This document shows, piece by piece, positions 15,896-25,264 of a stretch of DNA of 64,000 nt (positions within the stretch are counted from its first letter, which is position 1; each line of letters opens with the position of its first letter). The translations under genes were made by a program, and so were the position numbers. Below the pieces are notes generated by a model that did no database searches, was not told the DNA's origin, and saw only the letters and a program-made list of their open reading frames with translations. The DNA comes from Gemmatimonadaceae bacterium (GTDB taxonomy: Bacteria; Gemmatimonadota; Gemmatimonadetes; Gemmatimonadales; Gemmatimonadaceae): the NCBI GenBank assembly GCA_019637355.1, contig JAHBVT010000001.1, positions 868,001 through 932,000 on the forward strand, written 5' to 3'.

Positions 15896-17067
15896 GCGCA
15901 ACCGCTCACGCGAACGCGCGCGCAAGCAGCCTGCGGCTCGCCATCTTCACCGACACCTTTACGCCGCAGGTCAACGGCGTCGCCCGCACGCTCGCCCGGT
16001 TGGCGCAGGCGGTGGAGGCGCGTGGAGGCGCGGTGCGCGTCGAGACGGTCGCGGATCCCGCCGCCGAGCCGGATGCCCGCGTGCACGGATGGCCCAGCAC
16101 GCCGTTCTGGGCCTACCCGCAACTCCGGATGGCCGCGCCGCCCAAGGCCGAGGCTATTGCCCAGCTCCGGGCCTGGCGTCCGACTCTGGTGCACGCGGCG
16201 ACGCCTTTCGGTGTAGGTCTCGCGGGCCGTGCGGCAGCGCGCGCGCTCGGCGTGCCGCTCGTGACCTCGTACCACACGTCGTTCACGGAGTACCTGCGGC
16301 ACTACGGACTCAGCGCGCTCGACGCCGTCGCCTGGCCGTTCCTGCGCTGGTTCCACAACAGCGGACGCCGCACCTTCGCGCCCTCGCAGCTCGTGGCGCA
16401 GCAGCTGAGGCAGCAGGGATTCCGCGGCGTGCGCGTGTGGTCGCGCGGGGTGGATCCGCTGCGCTTCCATCCGCGCTTCCGTTCCACCGCGATGCGCGAG
16501 GCGATGGGCGCCGGTCCGGACGACCTCGTGGTGGCGTACGTCGGGCGCTTGGCGCCGGAGAAGGGGATCCACGTCGCGCTCGAGGGGATGCACCGCGTGG
16601 TCGCCGAGTCGGGCGGGCGCGTGCGCTTGGCGCTTGCCGGCGATGGCCCGGATGAGGCGCGTTGCCGCGCGATGGCGCCGCCGGGAACCTGGTTCGCCGG
16701 CTCGCTCTCAGGCGAGGCGCTCTCGGCCTTCTATGCCTCGGCGGACCTCTTCGTGTTTCCGTCCACGACGGAGACCTTTGGGAACGTCGTGCTGGAGGCG
16801 ATGGCCTCGGGGCTGCCGGTGGTCGCTCCAGATACAGGCGCGACGCTGGAACTCGCCAGCACGGCCACCGCGCAGCTCTTCGAGGCCGGGTCCGCGGCGT
16901 CCCTCGCCGCCACTGTGCTCGCGCTGCTCGCCGATGCCGACCGGCGTGCCGCACTGCAAACGGCCGGACTCGCCGTGGCCGCGGCGCGCACGTGGAACTC
17001 GGTCTGGGACGGATTGCTCGCGGAGTATGCCGTCGTCTCCGGAGCTCGGGCGACCCGCGCGGCCTAA
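15892..17067 (+). CDS. GT4-family glycosyltransferase (MgtA/SqdX-like)
   Basis: 391 residues from a GTG that overlaps the PAP2 stop by 4 nt. The GT-B fold is shown by LAIFTDTFTPQVNGVARTL at the start, SYHTSFTEYLRHYG in the acceptor domain and AYVGRLAPEKGIHVALEGM. The nucleotide-sugar site SADLFVFPSTTETFGNVVLEAMASGLPVVA carries the EX7E glutamates. It is a clear paralogue of the divergent enzyme at 13122. Enzymes of this subgroup glycosylate diacylglycerol or sulfoquinovosyl lipids. The coupled PAP2 phosphatase could supply diacylglycerol from phosphatidic acid. Confidence 0.88.
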   Translation: MSATAHANARASSLRLAIFTDTFTPQVNGVARTLARLAQAVEARGGAVRVETVADPAAEPDARVHGWPSTPFWAYPQLRMAAPPKAEAIAQLRAWRPTLVHAATPFGVGLAGRAAARALGVPLVTSYHTSFTEYLRHYGLSALDAVAWPFLRWFHNSGRRTFAPSQLVAQQLRQQGFRGVRVWSRGVDPLRFHPRFRSTAMREAMGAGPDDLVVAYVGRLAPEKGIHVALEGMHRVVAESGGRVRLALAGDGPDEARCRAMAPPGTWFAGSLSGEALSAFYASADLFVFPSTTETFGNVVLEAMASGLPVVAPDTGATLELASTATAQLFEAGSAASLAATVLALLADADRRAALQTAGLAVAAARTWNSVWDGLLAEYAVVSGARATRAA

Positions 17068-17213
17068 GCCACCCTCCGGTGACGGCTGTCACATCGTGCC
17101 GCCGGTGCCATCGAAATCGTCCATCGGGGTAGCACCCCGGGCCACCTCCCCAGATATTGCGTGGGTTCGGTCGGCCGGAAACCCATCGTGGCCCGAGGGG
17201 GTCCAATCACTCG

Positions 17214-18650
17214 ATGGAATCGCGAATGACGACACCACGACACGCCCTGCTGATGGGGCTGTTGCTGCTCGGGGCCTGCGGACGCGCGGGCCTGCTGCCG
17301 CGCACCGCGCCCACGCCGCTCGCTGAGTCCGAGGCGCCGGCGGCCGCCGCTGTGCCCGAAGCGGAGGCGTCAACGGGCCCGGCCATCGGGCCGACGATGA
17401 CGGAGGCCGACTCGGCGGAGCCGGAGAACGAGGTCGCCGCCGAGGCAGTACCGAACGATCCGCCGCCCGCCTGGGACATCGAGGTCGCGCCGTACGAGTC
17501 GCACCAGCGCGTGGAGCACTTCGTCCAGCGCTTCTCGGGTCCGCTGAAGGAGTCGTTCGAGATCGCGATGGAACGGCAGTCGCGCTACGCCCCGATGATC
17601 CGCGAGCGCCTGCGTGCCGGCGGCCTGCCCGAGGATATGATCTACCTCTCGCTGATCGAGAGCTGGTACGACCCGCACGCGTATTCGATCGCCGCCGCCG
17701 TGGGGATGTGGCAGTTTATGACGGCCACGGCCCGCGGTGTGGGGCTGCGGGTGGACTGGTGGGTGGACGAGCGCCGCGACCCGGTGCGCTCCACCGAAGC
17801 CGCCGTACGCTACCTCAACGAATTGCGCGAGACCTTCGGGTCGATCTACCTGGCATCCGCGGCGTACAACGGCGGGCCCGGGCGCATCTCGCGCGGCCTT
17901 GCGGCGCACGCCGACCAACTGAGCGGCGCGGCGGGTGATGACCTCTTCTTCGCCCTGTCGGATCAACCGCGCGCCCTGCACTCCGAGACGCGTGACTACG
18001 TGCCGAAGCTGATTGCGGCCGCGCTGGTGGGCAAGGATCCGGCGCGCTACGGCATCACGGTGCGCGCGGTGGAGCCCTGGAGCTTCGATTCCGTGCAGGT
18101 GGACGCGAATGTGCCCTTCGCCGCAGTGGCGAAGGCTGCTGGCGTGGATGTCAGCGAGATTCGCGAGTACAACTCGCAGTACCTGCGAGGAATGACGCCA
18201 CCGACTGGCCACGCCGTGTGGCTGCGCGTGCCGGTCGGACGCGCTGAGGGCTTTGCCGAAGCCTTCGGGGCGCTGCCGGAGGAGGAGCGTACCGCCACCA
18301 AGCGGCACGTGACGCGTGACGGCGACTTCATCACGCGGATCGCGCGGGCCAACGGGCTCACGGCGCAGCAACTGAACTGGTACAACCCCACGGCGACGCG
18401 ACTGGCCAACGGGAACCTGCATCCCGGCCAGCGCATCCTCGTGCCGCGACGCGATGTGGTCGCGGCCGCGCGCGACGTGCCGAACCCGAGCATCGAGCGC
18501 TACGGCGCCTCGTCCAACTATACGGTGCGCGCCGGCGATACGCTGGGTGCCATCGCGCGGCGCAACGGCACCACGGTGGCGCAGCTCAAGCGCTGGAATC
18601 GGCTGTCGAGCGACATCATCCGGCCGGGGCAGAGGCTGAGAGTCCGCTAG
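17214..18650 (+). CDS. MltD-like lytic transglycosylase lipoprotein with two LysM repeats
   Basis: 478 residues. A lipobox LLGAC puts the lipidated Cys at about residue 22; an ATG at 17226 is an equally possible start. After an acidic Ala-rich linker comes the SLT domain (about 130-290) with catalytic Glu in LSLIESWYDP and the conserved AVGMWQFMTATARGVGL and ASAAYNGGPGRISRGL blocks. Two C-terminal LysM peptidoglycan-binding modules follow, the last reading YTVRAGDTLGAIARRNGTTV. It cleaves murein glycan strands with 1,6-anhydro products, probably from the outer membrane. The 145 bp upstream contains a short CGGGGT-AGC-ACCCCG hairpin but no riboswitch I could identify. Confidence 0.92.
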   Translation: MESRMTTPRHALLMGLLLLGACGRAGLLPRTAPTPLAESEAPAAAAVPEAEASTGPAIGPTMTEADSAEPENEVAAEAVPNDPPPAWDIEVAPYESHQRVEHFVQRFSGPLKESFEIAMERQSRYAPMIRERLRAGGLPEDMIYLSLIESWYDPHAYSIAAAVGMWQFMTATARGVGLRVDWWVDERRDPVRSTEAAVRYLNELRETFGSIYLASAAYNGGPGRISRGLAAHADQLSGAAGDDLFFALSDQPRALHSETRDYVPKLIAAALVGKDPARYGITVRAVEPWSFDSVQVDANVPFAAVAKAAGVDVSEIREYNSQYLRGMTPPTGHAVWLRVPVGRAEGFAEAFGALPEEERTATKRHVTRDGDFITRIARANGLTAQQLNWYNPTATRLANGNLHPGQRILVPRRDVVAAARDVPNPSIERYGASSNYTVRAGDTLGAIARRNGTTVAQLKRWNRLSSDIIRPGQRLRVR

Positions 18651-18653
18651 CGG

Positions 18654-18675
18654 GACGGATGACGGAGGACGGATG
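18654..18675. repeat. Triple GACGGAN heptamer element
   Basis: Three contiguous heptamers GACGGAT, GACGGAG, GACGGAT. The same triple occurs at 35241 and 44041, and in inverted orientation at 35310 and 44113. Here it sits 3 bp after the transglycosylase stop, just before the terminator stem, with a partial inverted copy (TTCCGTC) after it. Confidence 0.7.
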
Positions 18676-18680
18676 AGAGG

Positions 18681-18712
18681 AGGGGGCGCACCGAGCTATC
18701 GGCGCGCCCCCT
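18681..18712. terminator. Bidirectional terminator between convergent genes
   Basis: AGGGGGCGC pairs with GCGCCCCCT (9 bp, 14-nt loop), followed by CTTCC/TCTT-type pyrimidines. It separates the convergent transglycosylase and moaC genes. Confidence 0.6.
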
Positions 18713-18719
18713 TCCGTCT

Positions 18720-19178
18720 TCACTCTTTCACCTTCTCTAACAGCCTGACCTCGCCGATCCGCATCGCGGAGTCCACCGCCTTGGCCATATCGTAGACGGT
18801 CAGCAGCGCGACGCTTACCGCGGTCAGCGCCTCCATCTCCACGCCCGTCGGGCCGACGGTGCGGACCTCGGCTTCGCAGCGGACGCCCGGCAGCGATTCG
18901 TCCAGCGTGAACTGCAGTTGCACGTCCGTCAGGGCCAGCGGGTGGCAGAGCGGAATGAGATCTGAGGTGCGCTTGGCGGCCATCACACCGGCGATGCGGG
19001 CGGTGCCGAGCACGTCGCCCTTGGGGAGCTGGGCGTCGCGGACTTTGGCGAAGGCCTCGGCGCTCATCGTGATCTGGCCCGCGGCGCGGGCGCGGCGGCG
19101 CAGGCTCGGCTTGGCGCTGACATCCACCATCGCGGCCTCGCCGGCGGCGTTCACGTGCGAGAGGGGTTTGCTGGCCAT
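18720..19178 (-). CDS. moaC: Cyclic pyranopterin monophosphate synthase MoaC
   Basis: Converts the cyclic 3',8-dihydro-GTP made by MoaA into cyclic pyranopterin monophosphate in molybdenum-cofactor synthesis. 152 residues with all family blocks: [31 protein letters not shown] and [20 protein letters not shown] (then YDMAKAVD). The ATG at 19178 shares bases with the holB stop (TGATG), so translation is coupled. No other moa gene is in the window. Confidence 0.96.
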   Translation of the reverse strand: MASKPLSHVNAAGEAAMVDVSAKPSLRRRARAAGQITMSAEAFAKVRDAQLPKGDVLGTARIAGVMAAKRTSDLIPLCHPLALTDVQLQFTLDESLPGVRCEAEVRTVGPTGVEMEALTAVSVALLTVYDMAKAVDSAMRIGEVRLLEKVKE

Positions 19179-20236
19179 CAACGGACTCCGGCGAGGGACT
19201 CGAGCAACTGTGCGGCGACGAGCTGCGGATTGGCGTTGCCTTCGGCTGAGCGCTTGGCGTCCTCGATGGCCGGCACCATCCGCACCGCCCGTTGTGCGGC
19301 GGCGTCATCGCCGCGGGCGGCGGCATCGCGGGCGCGCTCGTGCACCACGGCGGTGAGCGCGTCGAGTACGTCGGTGAATGCGCCGCGCGCCTTGGACGAG
19401 CCCGAGCCGAAGGCGGCACGGTAGCGCTGTTCGGGGCCCGCGTCGGCCGCGGCCAGCAGTTGGCGCGCCCGTGTGAGCGCGCCGTGCTGGTCGTCGCCAT
19501 CGAGCAGGCGTCCGGGTGCACCGGCCGCGAGGCGGAGCAGTTCGGCCGGTTGCAGGTTGGGCAGCTTCGCGGCGACTGCGGCATCGGCGAGAAACGCGCG
19601 TACGGCATCGGCGGGTAGCGGCGGGACGCGGTACTGCACCACGCGCGAGCGGATGGTCTGGAGCAGCGCGTGCGGTTCGCTCGACGTGAGGATGATCGTC
19701 GTGTCGGCCGGCGGTTCCTCGAGCAGCTTCAGGAACATATTCGCCGCCTCGGGATTGGCCTGCTGCGGCACCATCCGTTCGGCGTCGCCGATGATCAGCA
19801 CCTTGCGTGTCGCCAGCGCCGGTGAACGTGAGGCGACGAAGCGTAGGTACTTGGCGTCGCCCTTATAGATGCCGTAGGAGGCGTCGGGGCGCGCGTAGAG
19901 CCCCTGCGCCTCCGCGCGCTCGGCGATGCGTCCGTCCTGCAGCTCCTTGAGGTCGTCATACTCCCACTGCTCGGAGCCGGGGACCCGCTCGTGCGGGAAG
20001 ACCCAGTGTACATCAGGGTGCTGGAGGCCGAGCGTGTAGCGGCAGTGCTGGCATTCGCCGCAGGGCTTGGAATTGCCGGAGCAAATCAGGCGCTGCGCCA
20101 GCCAAAGTGCGAGGCGTTGCTTACCCACGCCCGCTGGACCGTGCAGCAACAGCGAAGCGGGCAGGGCGCCCCGCTCCGCCTGCGCGGAGAGGCGTTCACG
20201 AAGCAACTCGTGGCCGTAGAGCGGAATCAGGGGCAC
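19178..20236 (-). CDS. holB: DNA polymerase III delta' subunit (clamp loader)
   Basis: 352 residues from a GTG at 20236. The clamp-loader AAA+ core has [17 protein letters not shown] (Walker A), a four-Cys zinc module ([14 protein letters not shown]), a DEXX-like [10 protein letters not shown], and [18 protein letters not shown] followed by LLQTIRSR (SRC-like motif). It belongs to the delta' rather than the tau/gamma group by length and by the LLHGPAG start. The frame extends far upstream but only through the antisense of the divergent peptidase gene. The promoter appears to overlap the divergent one; see 20240. Confidence 0.9.
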   Translation of the reverse strand: MPLIPLYGHELLRERLSAQAERGALPASLLLHGPAGVGKQRLALWLAQRLICSGNSKPCGECQHCRYTLGLQHPDVHWVFPHERVPGSEQWEYDDLKELQDGRIAERAEAQGLYARPDASYGIYKGDAKYLRFVASRSPALATRKVLIIGDAERMVPQQANPEAANMFLKLLEEPPADTTIILTSSEPHALLQTIRSRVVQYRVPPLPADAVRAFLADAAVAAKLPNLQPAELLRLAAGAPGRLLDGDDQHGALTRARQLLAAADAGPEQRYRAAFGSGSSKARGAFTDVLDALTAVVHERARDAAARGDDAAAQRAVRMVPAIEDAKRSAEGNANPQLVAAQLLESLAGVR

Positions 20237-20239
20237 ATC

Positions 20240-20248
20240 TATAAAATA
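20240..20248. promoter_or_regulatory. Overlapping bidirectional -10 elements, probably leaderless on both sides
   Basis: The only 18 bp between the divergent holB and peptidase genes include TATAAAATA. On the plus strand TAAAAT ends 8 nt before the ATG at 20255. On the minus strand TATTTT ends 7 nt before the GTG at 20236. Transcription starting at the usual distance would begin at or next to each start codon. No Shine-Dalgarno exists for either gene. Confidence 0.5.
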
Positions 20249-20254
20249 GTCCGT

Positions 20255-21427
20255 ATGACTGCCTCTCGCGCTCTGCCCGTCGCGCTGGCCATCGCCGGCA
20301 CGCTCTTCGTCCCGACACGACCGCTCGACGCGCAGGACGACGCGCAGGACGGCGCGCGGGTGCGCGCCCGCGACCTCGGCGTCGCACCGGGCGTGTTTAG
20401 CCCCGGCGCGCTCAATGCCATCACTGACGTCAGCGGCGTGCGCGTGGGGCAGGTGACGCTTATCGAAGGCGATGCCGTGCGCACCGGCGTGACGGCCATC
20501 CTGCCGCACGGCGGCAATCTCTACCGCGAACGCGTGCCCGCAGCGGTGCACGTGGGCAATGGCTACGGCAAGCTGCTGGGCGTGACGCAACTGCGCGAGC
20601 TGGGCGAGCTGGAGACGCCGATCTTGCTCACCTGCACGCTCTGTGTGTGGAAGGCCGCCGACGCGATGGTCGAGTGGCTGCTTGAGGCTCCCGATATGCA
20701 GCAGGTGCGATCGATCAACGCCGTGGTCGGCGAGACCAACGACGGCGGACTCAACGACATCCGCGCACGACCGGTGACGGCGCAGGCGGTGCGCAGGGCG
20801 CTCGAGGGCGCGAGCGGCGCGGCGGTGCAGGAGGGCAGCGTCGGGGCCGGCACCGGCACCGTCGCGTTCGGATGGAAGGGTGGCATCGGCAGCAGCTCGC
20901 GCGTGCTGCCGCAGCGTTTCGGGGGCTACACGGTGGGCGTGCTGGTCCAGAGCAATTTCGGCGGAGTGCTGCAGGTGCTCGGTGCGCCGGTAGGCCGTGA
21001 GCTGGGTCGCTATGCGTTCCAGCAGGCTGGCAGCGGCCAAGACGACGGCGACGGCTCGATTATGATCGTCGTCGCGACCGATGCACCGCTGAGCGATCGC
21101 AACCTCGAACGCCTCGCCTCGCGTGCGATGCTGGGACTCTCGCGCACGGGCAGCTCGGCGTCCAACGGAAGCGGCGACTACGTGCTCGCGTTCTCCACCG
21201 CTACCGAAGTGCGTCGCGCCTTCGACGCGCCAAGGCACAGCACGACGGAACTGGCCAACGAGGCGACGACGGCGTTGTTTCAGGCGGTAGTCGAGGCCAC
21301 CGAGGAGGCGATCCTCAACTCGCTGTTTATGGCCACCAGCGTCACTGGCAGCGGGCGTTCGGTCGAGGCGATCCCGCTGGACCGCGTGCGCGAGGTACTG
21401 CGGAAGTACGGCGTCGCTGGACGCTAG
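20255..21427 (+). CDS. P1-family aminopeptidase/esterase (DmpA-like)
   Basis: 390 residues with a signal peptide (RALPVALAIAGTLFVPTRPL). The P1 (DmpA/BapA) family is self-processing: the chain is cut before a nucleophile Ser, here in DGDGSIMIVVATDAP at about Ser268. The SINAVVGETNDGGLND block and the NSLFMATSVTG block near the C-terminus are conserved. Family members remove N-terminal D- or beta-amino acids or small L-residues. Export suggests a role in peptide turnover in the periplasm. The start appears leaderless. Confidence 0.9.
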   Translation: MTASRALPVALAIAGTLFVPTRPLDAQDDAQDGARVRARDLGVAPGVFSPGALNAITDVSGVRVGQVTLIEGDAVRTGVTAILPHGGNLYRERVPAAVHVGNGYGKLLGVTQLRELGELETPILLTCTLCVWKAADAMVEWLLEAPDMQQVRSINAVVGETNDGGLNDIRARPVTAQAVRRALEGASGAAVQEGSVGAGTGTVAFGWKGGIGSSSRVLPQRFGGYTVGVLVQSNFGGVLQVLGAPVGRELGRYAFQQAGSGQDDGDGSIMIVVATDAPLSDRNLERLASRAMLGLSRTGSSASNGSGDYVLAFSTATEVRRAFDAPRHSTTELANEATTALFQAVVEATEEAILNSLFMATSVTGSGRSVEAIPLDRVREVLRKYGVAGR

Positions 21428-21876
21428 CGCCCGGGTCTCGCGGAACGACCGCTGAGTTCGTCCACGTGGATGCGGAAGAGCAGTGCGCGCTCGGGCAGCG
21501 GGTCATCGGGCGTGAGCGCCTCGGGAATGATGCGTCGCACGATCTGCACGCCCTTCTCGTAGATGGCCTGCTCGTGCTCGCTGCCGTCCTTGCGCAGCAG
21601 GTAGAGGCCGCCCTTCACTACCACCGAGTCCCAGTCGAAGGTGTCGCGCACTTCGTCCACCTCGAAGGCCACCCAGCGATTGTGTGAGGCCATCTCGATC
21701 TTGGCGCCGGCGGCCGTGCGCCCGTACAGCCAGCCGTCCTCGTACACGTAGTGGATGGGCACGAGCTCGATGCGGTCGCGGTGCGCCACTGCCAGCCGAC
21801 CGACCACGTGCCGGCCGAGGAGGGCGGTGCACTCCTCGGGGGTGAGCTCCCGGAACTCTGGGCGTGGCGTGGGCAT
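21424..21876 (-). CDS. Pyridoxamine 5'-phosphate oxidase-like flavin-binding protein
   Basis: 150 residues with the split-barrel FMN-binding fold of the Pyridox_ox_2 group: LGRHVVGRLAVAHRDRIELVPIHYVYEDGWLYGRT, then KIEMASHNRWVAFEVDEV. True PdxH motifs are missing, so a flavin- or heme-binding oxidoreductase of unknown substrate is more likely. It overlaps the convergent peptidase gene by 4 bp. It lies 10 bp before purK in the reverse-strand order and could be the last gene of that operon. Confidence 0.8.
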   Translation of the reverse strand: MPTPRPEFRELTPEECTALLGRHVVGRLAVAHRDRIELVPIHYVYEDGWLYGRTAAGAKIEMASHNRWVAFEVDEVRDTFDWDSVVVKGGLYLLRKDGSEHEQAIYEKGVQIVRRIIPEALTPDDPLPERALLFRIHVDELSGRSARPGR

Positions 21877-21886
21877 CGACGGTCTC

Positions 21887-23032
21887 CTAGCGGCGCAAGG
21901 CGTCGTACGCGGCACAAACCCGTTGCAGCGCCTGCTCGGGCGTGTCGCCATCGGCAGAGAGGTGGCCCATCTTGCGACCTGGGCGCGCCTCCTTCTTCCC
22001 ATACAGATGCACCCGCACGCCGGGAATCGCCAGCGCCTTGGTGACATCCGGCGCGCCGCCGTCCCAGAGATCGCCGAGCAGGTTGTGGATCGCGGCGGGG
22101 CGCACGACCTCCGTGCTGCCGAGCGGCAGGTGGCAGATGGCCCGCACGAGCTGCTCAAACTGACTCGTCGGGTGCGCGCGCTCGGAGTGGTGGAAGGTGT
22201 TGTGCGGCCGCGGCGCGAGCTCGTTCACGAGGAGCTGCCCGTCGCCGAGGATGAACATCTCCACCGCCAAGAGGCCGACGATGCCCAACGCCTCGGCGAT
22301 GCGCAGCGCCAGCGATTCAGCGCGGTCCTGCATCTCGGCGTTCACGCCCGACGGCGTCACCGCCCAGGTGAGCACGCCGTCCGTGTGCAGGTTGCGCGAG
22401 GGTGGATACGCGACGCCAGTGCCATCGGCGCGGCGCGCGACCAAGACGGAGATCTCGGTGTGAATGTCGAGGAAAGCCTCGACGACGCAGACCGGCGCCT
22501 TGAGCTTCTCGAAAGCCGCCTTGCCCTCGGCGGCGGTCTTCACGCGCACCTGTCCGCGGCCGTCATAACCGCCCATCGCCGCCTTCACGATGCTCGGGCC
22601 CAGCGCGGCGACCGCCGCCTCGGCCTGCGCGGCATCGGTGACCACGCGGAATGCGCCGAGCGGAAAGTGATGGCGCTCCAGCCACTGCTTCTGCCGCGCG
22701 CGTTCCTGGATCGTGAACACCGGCTCGACGCCAGGGTGCAGGGGCGCCGTGCGGGCTACGGCTTCCAGCGAGGGGCGCGGGATCTGTTCGATTTCCAGCG
22801 TGACGGCGGCGCAGCCCTGCGCGAGCTCGGCCGCCGCGGCCGCATCGCTCCAGGCGGCGGTAATCGTGTGCGAGGAAACGCCCCGGGCAGGGCAGTCCTT
22901 CTCCGGATCCAGTACCCGCACGTCGTAGCCCAGCGTGCGGGCGGCCATCGCCGTCATCCGTCCGAGCTGGCCACCACCGAGGAAGCCGAGAGTCGCGCCG
23001 GCGGGGACGGCGTCGCGTGCCCCGCCGCTCAC
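21887..23032 (-). CDS. purK: 5-(carboxyamino)imidazole ribonucleotide synthase PurK
   Basis: ATP-grasp enzyme converting AIR, bicarbonate and ATP to N5-CAIR in purine synthesis. 381 residues from a GTG that overlaps the purE stop (GTGA). It shows the N-terminal [20 protein letters not shown], the ATP-grasp [16 protein letters not shown], and [16 protein letters not shown] near residue 270. With purE it forms the bacterial two-step carboxylation route. Confidence 0.96.
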   Translation of the reverse strand: MSGGARDAVPAGATLGFLGGGQLGRMTAMAARTLGYDVRVLDPEKDCPARGVSSHTITAAWSDAAAAAELAQGCAAVTLEIEQIPRPSLEAVARTAPLHPGVEPVFTIQERARQKQWLERHHFPLGAFRVVTDAAQAEAAVAALGPSIVKAAMGGYDGRGQVRVKTAAEGKAAFEKLKAPVCVVEAFLDIHTEISVLVARRADGTGVAYPPSRNLHTDGVLTWAVTPSGVNAEMQDRAESLALRIAEALGIVGLLAVEMFILGDGQLLVNELAPRPHNTFHHSERAHPTSQFEQLVRAICHLPLGSTEVVRPAAIHNLLGDLWDGGAPDVTKALAIPGVRVHLYGKKEARPGRKMGHLSADGDTPEQALQRVCAAYDALRR

Positions 23033-23514
23033 GGCAGGGTCTGGGCGCGGACGTCGGCCGCGCGGCTCTCGCGCCACGCGCGGAGCTTGGCGCGGATCTC
23101 CGGGCGATGCGTGCCCACGATCTCTGCGGCAAGGATGGCCGCGTTGGTCGCGCCTGGCTTGCCAATGGCCAGCGTGCCCACCGGTACGCCGGCCGGCATC
23201 TGTACGATGCTGAGCAGGGCGTCGAGCCCGTTGAGCGTCGTGGCGTTCACCGGCACGCCGAGCACCGGCACCAGCGTCTTGGAGGCGACCATTCCCGGGA
23301 GGTGTGCCGCGCCACCAGCCGCCGCGATGATCACCATCAGCCCGCGCGACTCGGCGGACTCGGCGTACGCGAACATCTCGTTCGGCGTGCGATGGGCCGA
23401 GACGACCTTGGCCTCATAGGGGACGCCGAGGTGGGCCAGCAGTTCGCAGGCCGGGGCGAGGTGCTCGTAGTCGGACTTCGAGCCCATAATGACGCCGACA
23501 AGTGGTGCGGTCAT
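23029..23514 (-). CDS. purE: N5-CAIR mutase PurE
   Basis: Rearranges N5-CAIR to 4-carboxyaminoimidazole ribonucleotide. 161 residues with [46 protein letters not shown] and the [16 protein letters not shown] end: class I PurE. The Ile-Met in the first motif is written ATT ATG, an example of the CATG-avoiding codon choice. Coupled to purK by a 4-bp overlap. Confidence 0.97.
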   Translation of the reverse strand: MTAPLVGVIMGSKSDYEHLAPACELLAHLGVPYEAKVVSAHRTPNEMFAYAESAESRGLMVIIAAAGGAAHLPGMVASKTLVPVLGVPVNATTLNGLDALLSIVQMPAGVPVGTLAIGKPGATNAAILAAEIVGTHRPEIRAKLRAWRESRAADVRAQTLP

Positions 23515-23583
23515 AGGCGAAATATGCCCGCAGGGCGGGGGTCGGCGCCACGCGGAGTGAAGCGGCGCTGGGCTGCGCCCGCT

Positions 23584-24687
23584 TCAGCGCCCCCGGTCGA
23601 TCACGAACCGCCCCACCTGCGGGACGTCGTCCTCGCCGACGATGACGAGTAGCACCACGTCGCCGCGGACGACGAAGGGGGCCCAGGTCGAGGTGCGCAC
23701 GCCGTCGAGCGAGACCGTCGCCTCGTGCCGTCCGTCGGACGTGATGATATCGAAGAGGATGCCGCCCTCGGCCTTGTCGCGACGCACCCAGAGGCGGTTG
23801 CGGTCGTCCACGCTCAGCCGGAGGATGGCCGGCTTTGCTTTGGGGATGCGCGAGAAGTCGAGGCCCGTAGGCCCACGCGACTCGATCTCGCGGATGACCG
23901 AATCGCGTTCCGCGGCAGAGACCGGCAGCGGCGGCGCTTCGAGCGCAACGCGGACAGTGTCGCCGGCCGCGCCGAGGCGGAGTAACTCGTAGTTCGCCGT
24001 GCTGGGTGCGCACCAAGTCGCGCCGGTGCCGTCGATGGTGTGCGCCGGGCGCGGAGCCCACGGGATCTGGCGGTAGGAGATTGAGCGGTCGGTGCGCGTG
24101 ATCCACATCGCGGCTTCGCTCTGCTCGCGGGTCCCGCACTCGGCCCGCATCGCGAGGGAGTCCACGCCGCTGCGGTCCGCGCGGTAGCCCACGACGCGGT
24201 AGGCGCCGCCGACGCCGGGTTCGCAGTCGTAGTCCACGATCCGCTCTGGTGTAACGTGCGGTGCCCAGGTGCCCTGCGACCAGCAGTACTGCATCGCCCA
24301 CGAATCCTTGTAGTTGCCATCGGCGTCGAAGATCGTAAACCTCGAGTTCGCCGCGTCGCGTACCCAGAGCAGTCCGTCCGAGGAGAACACGATGCCCTCG
24401 GCGTTCTCCAGCTCGCCGGGGCCTCGGCCCTTGCGCCCGATGGTCTTGACGTGCGCGCCGCTGCGATCGAACACGCGGATGTCCTGCGTGCTGTGCTCGT
24501 AGATGTAGATGCGTCCGTCGGCGCCCTCTTCGATCCCCTTCACCCACGAGAAGGACGTCGGCCCCACGTCGCCTTCGCCGATGCGCAGGGTCTCACGAAG
24601 GGTCCAGGTCGGCGCATCGGTGCCGTCGCGATCCTTCGCGCAGGCGGTGAGGAGAAGGCAGGCAGTGACCAGCGTCAGTGTGCGCAC
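23584..24687 (-). CDS. 6-bladed beta-propeller lipoprotein
   Basis: 367 residues with lipobox LLTAC (Cys at about 16). NHL-like blades follow, for example GADGRIYIYEHSTQDIRVFD, KTIGRKGRGPGELENAEGIV and RDAANSRFTIFDADGNY. The GxGPGE loop is shared with the proteins at 55998 and 61929, so this is one of three paralogues here. Such lipoproteins are abundant in Gemmatimonadota and Bacteroidota; their ligands are unknown. It is transcribed with a 14-bp gap after the DUF1697 gene. Confidence 0.8.
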   Translation of the reverse strand: MRTLTLVTACLLLTACAKDRDGTDAPTWTLRETLRIGEGDVGPTSFSWVKGIEEGADGRIYIYEHSTQDIRVFDRSGAHVKTIGRKGRGPGELENAEGIVFSSDGLLWVRDAANSRFTIFDADGNYKDSWAMQYCWSQGTWAPHVTPERIVDYDCEPGVGGAYRVVGYRADRSGVDSLAMRAECGTREQSEAAMWITRTDRSISYRQIPWAPRPAHTIDGTGATWCAPSTANYELLRLGAAGDTVRVALEAPPLPVSAAERDSVIREIESRGPTGLDFSRIPKAKPAILRLSVDDRNRLWVRRDKAEGGILFDIITSDGRHEATVSLDGVRTSTWAPFVVRGDVVLLVIVGEDDVPQVGRFVIDRGR

Positions 24688-24701
24688 GGGGGCTCCAAGA
24701 G

Positions 24702-25211
24702 TCAGGTTCGGGCGAGGTCGAGCAGGGCGGTCACGGTGTTCAGGTTGCGTCCGGTGCCGACATCGGCGAACGGGATTCTGAGCTTGCTTGTACCCATCCC
24801 GTGGGGAAAATGGATGAAGATCTCGCGTCCGCGGGCGACGAGCCGTTCGCTGCCGGGCGGCTTGGTCGTGCGGACGGCGGCCTCATCGGCCTTCGTCGGC
24901 AGGAACAGCACGAGGAGTTGCCTGGGGTCGGCCTCGGGGAAGGGATTCTCGCGCAGAACGGCGGTGAGATCCGCCTCGCTGCGCATCAGCACGCCCACGG
25001 GCTTGCCAATCCGCGCCGCGAGGGCGTCGGCGAGGACACGCTGGGCTGCGGGGGCCGCCTTCCGAGAGTCGAAGACGACGTTCCCCGACTGGATGTACGT
25101 CCGGACGTTCTGGAACCCGAGGTCTTCGCAGAGGGCCCGCAGGTCGGCCATCGGGAGCTTGCCGGTGCCGCCCACATTAATGGCGCGCAGAAGGGCGATA
25201 TGGGTGGGCAT
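24702..25211 (-). CDS. DUF1697 family protein
   Basis: 169 residues with the family start HIALLRAINVGGTGKLPMAD and the block FQNVRTYIQSGNVVFDS. A conserved C-terminal end reads RIPFADVGTGRNLNTVTALL. The fold is known but no function is established. Cytoplasmic; no signal sequence. It follows the tRNA-Asn terminator. Confidence 0.9.
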   Translation of the reverse strand: MPTHIALLRAINVGGTGKLPMADLRALCEDLGFQNVRTYIQSGNVVFDSRKAAPAAQRVLADALAARIGKPVGVLMRSEADLTAVLRENPFPEADPRQLLVLFLPTKADEAAVRTTKPPGSERLVARGREIFIHFPHGMGTSKLRIPFADVGTGRNLNTVTALLDLART

Positions 25212-25225
25212 CTAGCCCAAAATGC

Positions 25226-25261
25226 GAGACGCCCCGACCTTTGGAAAGGTCGGGGCGTCTC
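25226..25261 (-). terminator. Terminator downstream of tRNA-Asn
   Basis: Near-perfect inverted repeat: GAGACGCCCCGACCTTT pairs with AAAGGTCGGGGCGTCTC over up to 17 bp with a minimal loop. Read on the minus strand it starts 3 bp after the tRNA end and is followed by GCATTTT, a short T-tract. Confidence 0.8.
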
Positions 25262-25264
25262 AAG

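Noticed and set aside
17068-17213. Possible c-di-AMP (ydaO-type) riboswitch upstream of the LysM transglycosylase
   Set aside because: Such riboswitches often precede wall-hydrolase genes, and there is a small CGGGGT-AGC-ACCCCG hairpin, but the conserved core sequences could not be found.
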